Origin: an uncultured Spirochaetaceae bacterium
GTDB lineage: Bacteria; Spirochaetota; Spirochaetia; Treponematales; Treponemataceae
Assembly: GCA_902797925.1 (NCBI GenBank)
Contig: CADBUT010000121.1
Span: 1 to 15,819 of the forward strand
Length of the DNA: 15,819 bases
Direction of reading: 5' to 3'
A program made the position numbers and the translations under genes. Positions 6,748 through 13,155 of the stretch are shown here, piece by piece (the first letter of the stretch is position 1; each line of letters starts with the position of its first letter). The notes below the pieces were generated by a model. The model was given only the letters and a program-made list of their open reading frames with translations, was not told where the DNA came from and made no database searches.

Positions 6748-6773
6748 AAGAACTGCTTAAGCGGCGGTTCTTT
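6747..6773 (+). other. leader hairpin directly upstream of a strong Shine-Dalgarno
   Basis: An 11-bp stem, AAAGAACTGCT (6747-6757) with GGCGGTTCTTT (6763-6773), contains two G-U pairs and closes a 5-nt loop. It ends one base before AGGAGG (6775-6780). The second direct repeat overlaps its first base. Not a terminator, as no U-tract follows. It could stabilise the mRNA 5' end or keep the ribosome site open. Confidence 0.55.
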
Positions 6774-6785
6774 CAGGAGGCTTTT

Positions 6786-7538
6786 ATGAAATTACAGACA
6801 TTCCGCCGGTTTCTTATTACTTTTTCGATGCTGCTTTTTCCGGTTACGATTTATTATTTCTCGCCGTACCTCATAATTATGGCGGCGTTTCAGCATGTGA
6901 TTAACGGAAGCTTTATTGTTTTTACACTTATGTTTGTGCTCGGCATGTTTTTCGGGCGGCTGTGGTGCGGCTTCCTGTGTCCTACAGGTGGAATGAGCGA
7001 ATGCTTTGAGCGCTTTTCTCCGAAAAGTCCTAAGCAGGGCTGGCGGAATTATCTGAAGTACGGAATTTGGGCAGTGTGGCTTTCTGGCGTAATTGTGTGC
7101 CATGTGCTTGGCAAGGGCAGCTACACAATTCAGCCGTTTTTTATGACCGACCACGGCATTTCAATTGCAAATATTTATAGCTACGTAATTTACTACGGAA
7201 TTGTGTTTCTGTTTTTGATTCCGGCGGTTGTTCACGGTAAGCGCGCCAACTGCCACTATATCTGCTGGATGGCACCGTTCATGATTATGGGCTATAAATT
7301 CGGCCGTCTGCTTTATCTGCCTCAGCTGAAAATCAAAACACAGCGCGAGTCCTGTATCGGCTGCGGTGCCTGCAGCAAGGCCTGCCCGATGAGTGTTGAT
7401 GTAAAGAAACTCGTGGCAGACAGTGCCGGCGAAAACAACCGGATTGGAGAACTCCGCACAGCTGAATGCATTCTCTGCGGTGAATGTATTTCAGCTTGCC
7501 CGAAGAAAGTTCTGAACTATAAGATGGGGATAAAATAA
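6786..7538 (+). CDS. 4Fe-4S membrane protein, NapH/NosR-C-like polyferredoxin
   Basis: A 250-residue cytoplasmic-membrane electron carrier. There are about four or five membrane segments in the first ~175 residues. Two CxxxC motifs at the membrane edge, C61-xxx-C65-P (GRLWCGFLCPTGG) and C156-xxx-C160 (ANCHYICWMAP), are typical of the NapH/NosR/YccM family. The C-terminal soluble part holds two classic 4Fe-4S sites: C190, C193, C196, C200 followed by Pro, and C228, C231, C234, C238 followed by Pro. The start follows AGGAGG by 5 nt. Family members pass electrons between quinol or ferredoxin pools and periplasmic or flavoprotein partners; no partner gene (nap, nos, FMN-binding protein) lies in this window, so the acceptor is unknown. 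It has its own strong, probably repressed promoter and a very good terminator, so it is likely a single-gene transcript. Confidence 0.9.
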   Translation: MKLQTFRRFLITFSMLLFPVTIYYFSPYLIIMAAFQHVINGSFIVFTLMFVLGMFFGRLWCGFLCPTGGMSECFERFSPKSPKQGWRNYLKYGIWAVWLSGVIVCHVLGKGSYTIQPFFMTDHGISIANIYSYVIYYGIVFLFLIPAVVHGKRANCHYICWMAPFMIMGYKFGRLLYLPQLKIKTQRESCIGCGACSKACPMSVDVKKLVADSAGENNRIGELRTAECILCGECISACPKKVLNYKMGIK

Positions 7539-7558
7539 GCCTGAATCTATATTGAAAA

Positions 7559-7599
7559 TAAGCAGTCTGAATGTTAAAGTTCAGGCTGCTTAATTTTTT
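7559..7599 (+). terminator. strong intrinsic terminator after the Fe-S protein gene
   Basis: A 13-bp stem (7559-7571 with 7580-7592) with one G-U pair and an 8-nt loop TGTTAAAG is followed by A and then T6 (7594-7599). It lies 21 nt after the stop codon and ends only 14 nt before the next gene's ATG. Confidence 0.85.
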
Positions 7600-7613
7600 G
7601 GGAGTATGAGAAT

Positions 7614-8159
7614 ATGCGGAAATTAATCTATAGTTTGTGTCTGCTGTGCATTTTCTGTCTGGCGTTTACGTCATGCGTAAGTATAGAGCCTGATTATTTA
7701 ATAAAAGCAAAAAGTGATAACGGTTTTATTACTGCTTATCAGGCGCATTTCGCAATAGAGGGCAATTCCATCACTGAAATTTCAGCACACCAATATGAAG
7801 ATTTAACACTTGGCTCAGATTCAAATTATAAAATGATTAGTGTCGATACATATTCATTCGATATAAAGGCTTCAGGCGGCAACCCGGCAGAATGGGAATA
7901 TGTGCAGAACGAATATGACAGGACAAGCTATGATGTGCAGTCTCTCATTGAAGATCTAAAACTGATGAAAATTGCATATACCGGAAAAATTTATGTGCTT
8001 ATTACCACATTTGACGGATACAAGATTATTGAAGCTGCAAATCTTGACGGTAATACACTTATTGATGATTCCTATGCAATATTTAAAAACAATATAAAGC
8101 TGGAAAATTCTGATGCCGTTAAACTGAAGCAACTTAGCAGATTCTATAAACACAAATAA
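7614..8159 (+). CDS. predicted lipoprotein of unknown function
   Basis: A 181-residue protein with a lipoprotein signal peptide: MRK, a hydrophobic stretch, then LAFTSC with the lipidated cysteine at position 21. The rest is about 160 residues of mixed alpha/beta character with no membrane segment, no cysteine pair and no motif I recognise. GGGAG (7600-7604) is 9 nt upstream, a slightly long spacing. The gene begins right behind the terminator at 7559-7599, so either read-through or a promoter such as TATATT at 7548-7553 must drive it. Sampled bases are much more AT-rich than the neighbours (17 G+C in the 60 bases 7681-7740), hinting at separate origin. A location on the periplasmic face or in the outer membrane is inferred from the lipobox. 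Function unknown. Confidence 0.75.
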   Translation: MRKLIYSLCLLCIFCLAFTSCVSIEPDYLIKAKSDNGFITAYQAHFAIEGNSITEISAHQYEDLTLGSDSNYKMISVDTYSFDIKASGGNPAEWEYVQNEYDRTSYDVQSLIEDLKLMKIAYTGKIYVLITTFDGYKIIEAANLDGNTLIDDSYAIFKNNIKLENSDAVKLKQLSRFYKHK

Positions 8160-8234
8160 GCAGTACACATTGAGCGGTCTAATACGGCAAATTCTGCCTT
8201 AGGAATTTGTCCCATAGTAATTTTCTCTTATTAA

Positions 8235-8259
8235 TTAAACGATTAACTTAATTTATATT
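8235..8259 (+). promoter_or_regulatory. LacI-type operator and -10 box of the arabinofuranosidase operon
   Basis: TTAAACGATTAA (8235-8246) fits the LacI-family core AA-N-CG-N-TT with symmetric TTAA arms. TATATT (8254-8259) follows 7 bp later and the ATG comes 6 nt after that. The site lies where it would block polymerase. A -35 near 8231-8236 (TTAATT) is poor. The A+T-rich gap 8160-8265 holds nothing else clear apart from a weak AAATTC/GAATTT dyad. Confidence 0.55.
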
Positions 8260-8265
8260 GGATAT

Positions 8266-10350
8266 ATGCAGGAAAACAAGCTTATTTTATCAGGAAAAAC
8301 ATCGAGGAAAATTACGCCGGACATGGTCGGGCTTTTTTTTGAAGACATCAACTTTGCCGCAGACGGCGGGCTTTATGCAGAACTTATCGAGAACCGTTCG
8401 TTTGAAGCTGTAAAAAGCAAGGGCGAAAATCACAATTATGTGCTGAAAGAAGACAATCTTTACGCGTGGCGTTCAATCAACGGCGATGATGACAGCCTTG
8501 AGATTTCTTTCAATCAGCCGGTAAGCGAAAACAACCCGCATTATCTGCGTTTCACCGCAAAGCATGACGGCGACGGCTTTGAAAACAAAGCTTACGACGG
8601 CATTTCGCTCAAAAAAGGCATGAGCTATATGCTTTCGTTTTATGCGCGCGAAGTAAAATACCCGGAAGGAAACATAACAGCGTCTGTTGTCAAAGACGGA
8701 AAAACATTTGCAAAGGCTGAAATTGCTTTTGACAACGGGAAAAATCCGCCGAAAGAATGGATGGACACGATTCACGTTGTGTGTGACACGCTTGAATGGA
8801 AAAAATACGAAGCCGTGCTTAAGGCAGACGCTGACGTTCAGGGCGCAAAATTTCAGATTAAGCTTTCAAAGGCAGGTTCTGTTGAATTTGACCTTATCTC
8901 GCTTATGCCGGAAGATGCCGTTGCCGGAGTTTTCCGCAAAGACCTTTTTGAAGCGCTTAAAGATTTGCACCCTGCTTTCCTGCGCTTTCCGGGCGGCTGC
9001 ATTGTAGAAGGCACAAGCCTTATGCGCCGCTACCAGTGGAAAAAAACTGTGGGCGAACTGAAAGACCGCAAGATTATGACAAGCCTTTGGGCTGTGCAGG
9101 GCGGCAACACAATCGCCGAATGGGAGATGCAGGACTGCCACTATATGCAGAGCTACGGCATCGGCTTTTACGAGTATTTCCTTTTATGTGAGCTGCTTTC
9201 AAGCGAAAAGCGCAAATGCAAGCCTGTTCCTGTCGTGAATATCGGCGTTGCGTGTCAGTTCCGCTCTTATGAAACAGTACCAGTTGATTCAGACGATTTT
9301 CAGCAGTATGTTCAGGACGCGCTCGATTTAATCGAATTTGCGAACGGCCCTGTCACTTCAAAATGGGGCAAGCTCCGTGCTGAAATGGGGCACCCAGAAA
9401 GCTTCAACCTTGAAATGATTGCCATCGGTAACGAGCAGTGGGAAAGCGGCGCAGTTGATTTAGCGCCACGCTATCTTGCGTTTGAAAAAGCAATTCACGA
9501 AAAATACCCGGAAATCAAGACCCTCGGCACAGCCGGGCCTTTCATCAAAAATGAAATGCACGCGCAGGCTTGGAATTTCTATCATGAAAACGCAAAATCT
9601 AACAAGAAGATTGCTTATGCTGTAGACGAGCATTACTACGTTGCGCCGCAGTGGCTTTATGACAACGTGGCGCTTTACGATGATTATCCGCGTGATATTG
9701 CAGTTTTTGCGGGCGAATACGCCGCCCACGACGACAATCTTTCTAATTCGGTTGAAGCTGCTGTAGCAGAAGCCGCCATGATGACAGGCATGGAGCGCAA
9801 CGGCGATTTGGTAAAGCTTGCGTCTTATGCGCCGCTCTTTAACCGCATCGGCCATTCGCAGTGGACGCCCGACATGATTTGGTTTGACGCGGACAAGGTT
9901 GTGCTCACGCCGACTTATTACGTGCAGAAGCTTTTCTCTGATTATTCGGGCGTTGAAGCAATCGAGCTTGACGGGCAGGAAAAGACTTTGCGCGGAAACA
10001 AGCTCTATGTTTCAGCCGTAAAAGCGGCTGACGGCAAAAGAATCATCAAAATTGCAAACGGCAGCGACGAAGCGCAGGCTCTTTCACTTGTTGACGAGAA
10101 AGGCGCATTAATTAAATGCAGTGCAGAACTTGCAAGTCTTACTGCAAAATCAGGCAAAGCCAAGAAAGTTGTGCCTACAGACGCTGTTGACCTTTCAGCC
10201 GGAAACAAAGTGCTTAAAGGCGGCATTATGAGCAATCTTGAGGTGTGCCAGAAGCGCGCCCCGGAAGAAGCCGCTTTTAAGACTGAAAAAGTCTCTTTCG
10301 GCGGCACCGTCACAATTCCGGCAAAAGCTTTCGTTGTTATCAGCTTTTAG
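8266..10350 (+). CDS. alpha-L-arabinofuranosidase, glycoside hydrolase family 51
   Basis: A 694-residue enzyme releasing terminal arabinofuranose from arabinan or arabinoxylan fragments by a retaining mechanism. It opens with the GH51 N-terminal strand (ITPDMVGLFFEDINFAADGG, residues 17-36), has a beta-sandwich insertion of CBM4/9-like type (~70-215), then the barrel with RFPGGC (240-245), the acid/base glutamate E390 in AIGNEQWE, and the nucleophile E484 in FAGEYAAHD. A C-terminal beta domain (~570-694) completes the long-form GH51 layout. There is no signal peptide, so it should act in the cytoplasm on imported oligosaccharides. There is no good Shine-Dalgarno; the ATG sits 6 nt after a -10 box, so a leaderless mRNA is predicted. 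It is co-directional with the aldo/keto reductase 27 nt downstream. Regulation by an arabinose- or oligosaccharide-responsive LacI-type repressor is inferred from the operator. Confidence 0.93.
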   Translation: MQENKLILSGKTSRKITPDMVGLFFEDINFAADGGLYAELIENRSFEAVKSKGENHNYVLKEDNLYAWRSINGDDDSLEISFNQPVSENNPHYLRFTAKHDGDGFENKAYDGISLKKGMSYMLSFYAREVKYPEGNITASVVKDGKTFAKAEIAFDNGKNPPKEWMDTIHVVCDTLEWKKYEAVLKADADVQGAKFQIKLSKAGSVEFDLISLMPEDAVAGVFRKDLFEALKDLHPAFLRFPGGCIVEGTSLMRRYQWKKTVGELKDRKIMTSLWAVQGGNTIAEWEMQDCHYMQSYGIGFYEYFLLCELLSSEKRKCKPVPVVNIGVACQFRSYETVPVDSDDFQQYVQDALDLIEFANGPVTSKWGKLRAEMGHPESFNLEMIAIGNEQWESGAVDLAPRYLAFEKAIHEKYPEIKTLGTAGPFIKNEMHAQAWNFYHENAKSNKKIAYAVDEHYYVAPQWLYDNVALYDDYPRDIAVFAGEYAAHDDNLSNSVEAAVAEAAMMTGMERNGDLVKLASYAPLFNRIGHSQWTPDMIWFDADKVVLTPTYYVQKLFSDYSGVEAIELDGQEKTLRGNKLYVSAVKAADGKRIIKIANGSDEAQALSLVDEKGALIKCSAELASLTAKSGKAKKVVPTDAVDLSAGNKVLKGGIMSNLEVCQKRAPEEAAFKTEKVSFGGTVTIPAKAFVVISF

Positions 10351-10377
10351 GCAATAGTCAGAAGAAACGGAGAAACT

Positions 10378-11199
10378 ATGAAAACACAATTTGTGCTGCC
10401 TTTGATAGGCTTTGGAACTTATAAAGCAACTGAAACAGACGGAAAAGCAAACATTTTGCGCGCGCTTGAAGCCGGTTACCGCTATCTTGATACGGCCGCC
10501 TTTTACTTTAACGAAGAAGAAATCGGGCAGGCTGTAAAAGAAAGCGGCATTGCAAGAGAAGAGCTTTTTATTGCAAGCAAAGTTTGGCTCACCGAGCTTG
10601 GCTTTGAGAAAACCTTGAAGTCTTGCGAAGAAAGCTTGAAAAAACTAGGCACAGATTATCTTGACCTGTTTCTTGTGCACTGGCCGCGCGCAGACCAAAA
10701 TTCAGAGTGGAAAGAGCCTTTGATTCAGACTTGGAAAGCGATGGAGCAGCTTTGCGAAGAAGGCAAGGTCAAGGCAATCGGTGTGAGCAACTTTTTGCCG
10801 CACCATCTTGAAGTGATTAAACCTATATGGAAGATAAAGCCTGCCGTTGACCAGCTTGAACTTCATGTGGGCTATATGCAGGAAACAGCCTGCCGCTATT
10901 GCCGTGAGAACGGCATTCTGCTTCAGGCCTGGAGTCCTCTTGGAAGAGGGCGCGTGATGAATGAGCCGATAATTACGGAGATGGCTGCAAAGTACAATGT
11001 TTCGCCTGCAAAGCTTCTGCTTCAGTTTCTTGTTCAGCAGAACATTTCGGTTATTCCGAAGGCTTCAAGCCTTGAGCGCATGAAGGAGAACCTCGACATT
11101 TCAAGCTTTGAAATTGCTGAAAGCGACATGTACTTTTTAAGCTGTCTTCCGCAAATGGGCTGGTCAGGCGAACACCCGGACTTCGTCTTTTTGCAATAG
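10378..11199 (+). CDS. aldo/keto reductase (2,5-diketogluconate reductase-like subfamily)
   Basis: A 273-residue cytoplasmic (alpha/beta)8 NADPH-dependent oxidoreductase, a standard length for this prokaryotic group. The catalytic tetrad is visible: D38 and Y43 in LDTAAFYFNEEEIG, K68 in FIASKVW, and H101 in DLFLVHWP. The cofactor-binding stretches GVSNF, QLELHVGY, QAWSPLGRGRV and IPKASSLERMKENL are in place. GGAG (10369-10372) lies 5 nt before the ATG. The 27-nt gap from the arabinofuranosidase, with no terminator, implies one operon, so a role in reducing pentoses or aldehydes that arise from hemicellulose breakdown is plausible but not shown; AKR specificity cannot be read from sequence. 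Palindromes beyond the stop codon may protect the 3' end. Confidence 0.9.
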   Translation: MKTQFVLPLIGFGTYKATETDGKANILRALEAGYRYLDTAAFYFNEEEIGQAVKESGIAREELFIASKVWLTELGFEKTLKSCEESLKKLGTDYLDLFLVHWPRADQNSEWKEPLIQTWKAMEQLCEEGKVKAIGVSNFLPHHLEVIKPIWKIKPAVDQLELHVGYMQETACRYCRENGILLQAWSPLGRGRVMNEPIITEMAAKYNVSPAKLLLQFLVQQNISVIPKASSLERMKENLDISSFEIAESDMYFLSCLPQMGWSGEHPDFVFLQ

Positions 11200-11314
11200 C
11201 GTTTTGCTGAAGCCTAATCTACAGATTGGGTATCATCTGGCAAAACGGCGCAGTTTTCATACGAAAACTGCAAGGCGCGTCTTTGTGCACCAGCCTGTTG
11301 GGTGAGGCTGGTGC
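11200..11314. repeat. cluster of three palindromes between convergent genes
   Basis: First, CGTTTTGC (11200-11207) pairs with GCAAAACG (11240-11247) around an inner CCTAATCT/AGATTGGG dyad. Second, a 9-bp hairpin GCAGTTTTC (11250-11258) with GAAAACTGC (11263-11271) closes a 4-nt loop. Third, a perfect 10-bp hairpin GCACCAGCCT (11287-11296) with AGGCTGGTGC (11305-11314) closes an 8-nt loop. None has a U-tract on either strand. They fill almost all of the 122-bp gap between the reductase and the GH5 gene and probably end or protect both transcripts; extragenic repeat DNA is equally possible. Confidence 0.65.
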
Positions 11315-11321
11315 CGGGTGG

Positions 11322-13037
11322 TTAGCGGATTGCTATGTTGCGGATTGACACGTCGTTTTGGAGGCCTTTTACGAAGTCAAAGGTTAGCCGGTTTACTTTT
11401 GACCAGCTGAATAAACCTTCTGCGTTGTACCATTTCTGTTCGCTGTCACTATATGCACCATCCTGCATAAAGTCTTTCAGAGGAATACTAACTTTGTGCC
11501 ATTTGCCGTCGGCTGGAACCAGCCTGTCATTTATTGTTGTCTGACATCTCCATGGAAGATTGGCCTTGCCTGTTCCCGGAATCTCCTTGTCCATAAAATA
11601 GACATTTATCCCCAAATTTTTCTGATTAGAGCGGATTTCAAATTCAAGTGATTTTCCGCTGCTTACAAGGTCAGAGAAATCATTAGTACCACCAAATATG
11701 CAACTGACATTTTGATAGGCTTCTGCTTTTTCAACATAAATAATTTTTTCTTCGTTAGCAGAATCTTTTCTGTTAATTCTTAGTGCCGAACACCCGCCAC
11801 CTGCATAGACACCTTTTGCAAAACCGTTTTTGTAGATTGTGTAATCACCTGTCTTTTTAGCATTTTCAAGCCAGATAAAATGAGTTTGAGGTTCTAAAGA
11901 AGTGTTATAACCCATTGCATTTAAAATGTCATTATTCAAATCTTCCGGGAATCTTGCTTCTGGTGGAAGATGACTTGGATTATTAAAAATTCCAAAAGAT
12001 TCTCTGTAAGAATGGCTTAAGCGAATAATATTGCGTTCGTCCATCCACTTTGCTTTAAGACGGTACCAGTTTGTCCGTTCATCAGGCTCTGCATATTCCA
12101 TGCGAGTACCATATTCATTACACATAAGAGCAATGCCACGTTTATTTGCAAATTTTACAGCTTCGTCTAATGGCTTTACAAGAGTTGCTTCGCTTGAGTC
12201 CCTCTTGTAATTTGCAAACATCTCGTTTATCCAGTCTTGCTGATTTTTTGGCTTCTCCGGCATTTTCTCTTTTGAATAAGGGAAAGGAATATGTTTGACT
12301 TCACCTAGACCGCTATAATCTGCTCCCTGTGTTGTAAACAAGAATGGTGAATAATCGTGAAAATTTAGAATGATATTATTGTCCTTGTAGTCTGGCAGTT
12401 TCAAAATCTCTGTATAGCTATTCCAATTTTCTGCTCCGACAATTACAGTATGCTTTTGGTCAATAGTTCTTATGAGCTTTAAGATTCTTCCCTGAATTTT
12501 ATTCCACTTGGCAACATCAGCCGCGATATTTCCACTTTTCATGTGCGGCTCATTATAAATTTCATATAGAACATATTCGCCGGAATCTTTATAACGTTCT
12601 GCAATCTGCGGCCAAATTTTCAAAAGAACATTTTCAATATCAGGTCTTGTTTTAGAGTTACTTCCACAGTCATTGTGAAAGTCAATAATCACGTACATCT
12701 CAAGTTCTGTACACCATTCAACTGCATTATCGATTTTTTCCCAAAGCCAGTCTTCTACAATATAGTCAGGCTCGCCGGAGCTGAATTCTTCAAACCAGAT
12801 TGGAATACGCAGGATTTCAACGCCAAGACTTTTTATGTCATCAAAGTCCTGTCTGGTATACAAAGTTGTGTTTGCATCACCATGTCCTTTCTCTTCAAGC
12901 CAGTCGCCAAAACTAAGGCCTTTGCTAAACGGCATTGTCTTTTCAACTTTAGGAACTTCCTTTTCTTTAGCCGCAAAAACAAATGCGGCTGAAAACAAGA
13001 ACAACACTATAAATATAAGAGAGTAAAGCTTTTTCAT
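11322..13037 (-). CDS. secreted glycoside hydrolase family 5 endoglycanase with C-terminal carbohydrate-binding-like domain
   Basis: A 571-residue exported enzyme. The start is placed at ATG 13037 because GGAG lies 5 nt upstream and MKKLYSLIFIVLFLFSAAFVFA is a clear signal peptide; an upstream TTG start at 13103 would overlap the promoter. The GH5 barrel spans ~35-385: KGLSFGDWLE (39-48), RIPIWF (77-82), DFHND (119-123), the acid/base E163 in YEIYNEPH, HDY (227-229), and the nucleophile E308 in LMCNEYG. These retaining enzymes cut beta-1,4-glucan, mannan or xylan backbones; GH5 subfamily and substrate are not decidable here. Residues ~395-571 look like a beta-sandwich (DGKWHKVSIPLKDF, then an RLTFDF strand), similar to CBM11-like modules. 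Sampled stretches hold 28-33% GC against about 50% in the arabinofuranosidase, which hints at acquisition. Single gene with its own good promoter. Confidence 0.92.
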   Translation of the reverse strand: MKKLYSLIFIVLFLFSAAFVFAAKEKEVPKVEKTMPFSKGLSFGDWLEEKGHGDANTTLYTRQDFDDIKSLGVEILRIPIWFEEFSSGEPDYIVEDWLWEKIDNAVEWCTELEMYVIIDFHNDCGSNSKTRPDIENVLLKIWPQIAERYKDSGEYVLYEIYNEPHMKSGNIAADVAKWNKIQGRILKLIRTIDQKHTVIVGAENWNSYTEILKLPDYKDNNIILNFHDYSPFLFTTQGADYSGLGEVKHIPFPYSKEKMPEKPKNQQDWINEMFANYKRDSSEATLVKPLDEAVKFANKRGIALMCNEYGTRMEYAEPDERTNWYRLKAKWMDERNIIRLSHSYRESFGIFNNPSHLPPEARFPEDLNNDILNAMGYNTSLEPQTHFIWLENAKKTGDYTIYKNGFAKGVYAGGGCSALRINRKDSANEEKIIYVEKAEAYQNVSCIFGGTNDFSDLVSSGKSLEFEIRSNQKNLGINVYFMDKEIPGTGKANLPWRCQTTINDRLVPADGKWHKVSIPLKDFMQDGAYSDSEQKWYNAEGLFSWSKVNRLTFDFVKGLQNDVSIRNIAIR

Positions 13038-13074
13038 AACAACTCCTTGTATGTAAGTCTTTGTAATATAAAAA

Positions 13075-13103
13075 ATTATCACCTCGTTGCGTCCATTTGT
13101 CAA
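13075..13103 (-). promoter_or_regulatory. sigma70-type promoter of the GH5 gene
   Basis: On the minus strand TTGACA (13103 to 13098), an exact 17-bp spacer and GATAAT (13080 to 13075). It predicts a start near 13068 and a ~31-nt leader carrying GGAG before the ATG at 13037. It lies back to back with the promoter of the zinc-ribbon gene. Confidence 0.8.
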
Positions 13104-13143
13104 GCTAAATCTTTCAAATTTGTATATATTCCGGCTGACATGC

Positions 13144-13149
13144 TATACT
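13144..13149 (+). promoter_or_regulatory. extended -10 promoter of the zinc-ribbon gene; leaderless start predicted
   Basis: TGC-TATACT (-10 at 13144-13149) is followed by six bases and then the ATG at 13156, with no Shine-Dalgarno between. A weak -35 (TTGTAT, 13120-13125) lies at an 18-bp spacing. Transcription should start at or beside the A of the start codon. Confidence 0.6.
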
Positions 13150-13155
13150 ATCTGC

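Noticed and set aside
6747..6773. Hairpin as terminator of the XRE-CPBP transcript
   Set aside because: No U-tract follows; the next bases are the ribosome site of the downstream gene.
8160..8210. AAATTC/GAATTT dyad after the lipoprotein gene as terminator
   Set aside because: The stem is 6 bp, AT-only apart from one pair, with an 8-nt loop and no U-tract.
13087..13155. 23-codon N-terminal extension of the zinc-ribbon protein
   Set aside because: It would run through the extended -10 box and the divergent GH5 promoter, and adds a segment unlike the zinc-ribbon family.
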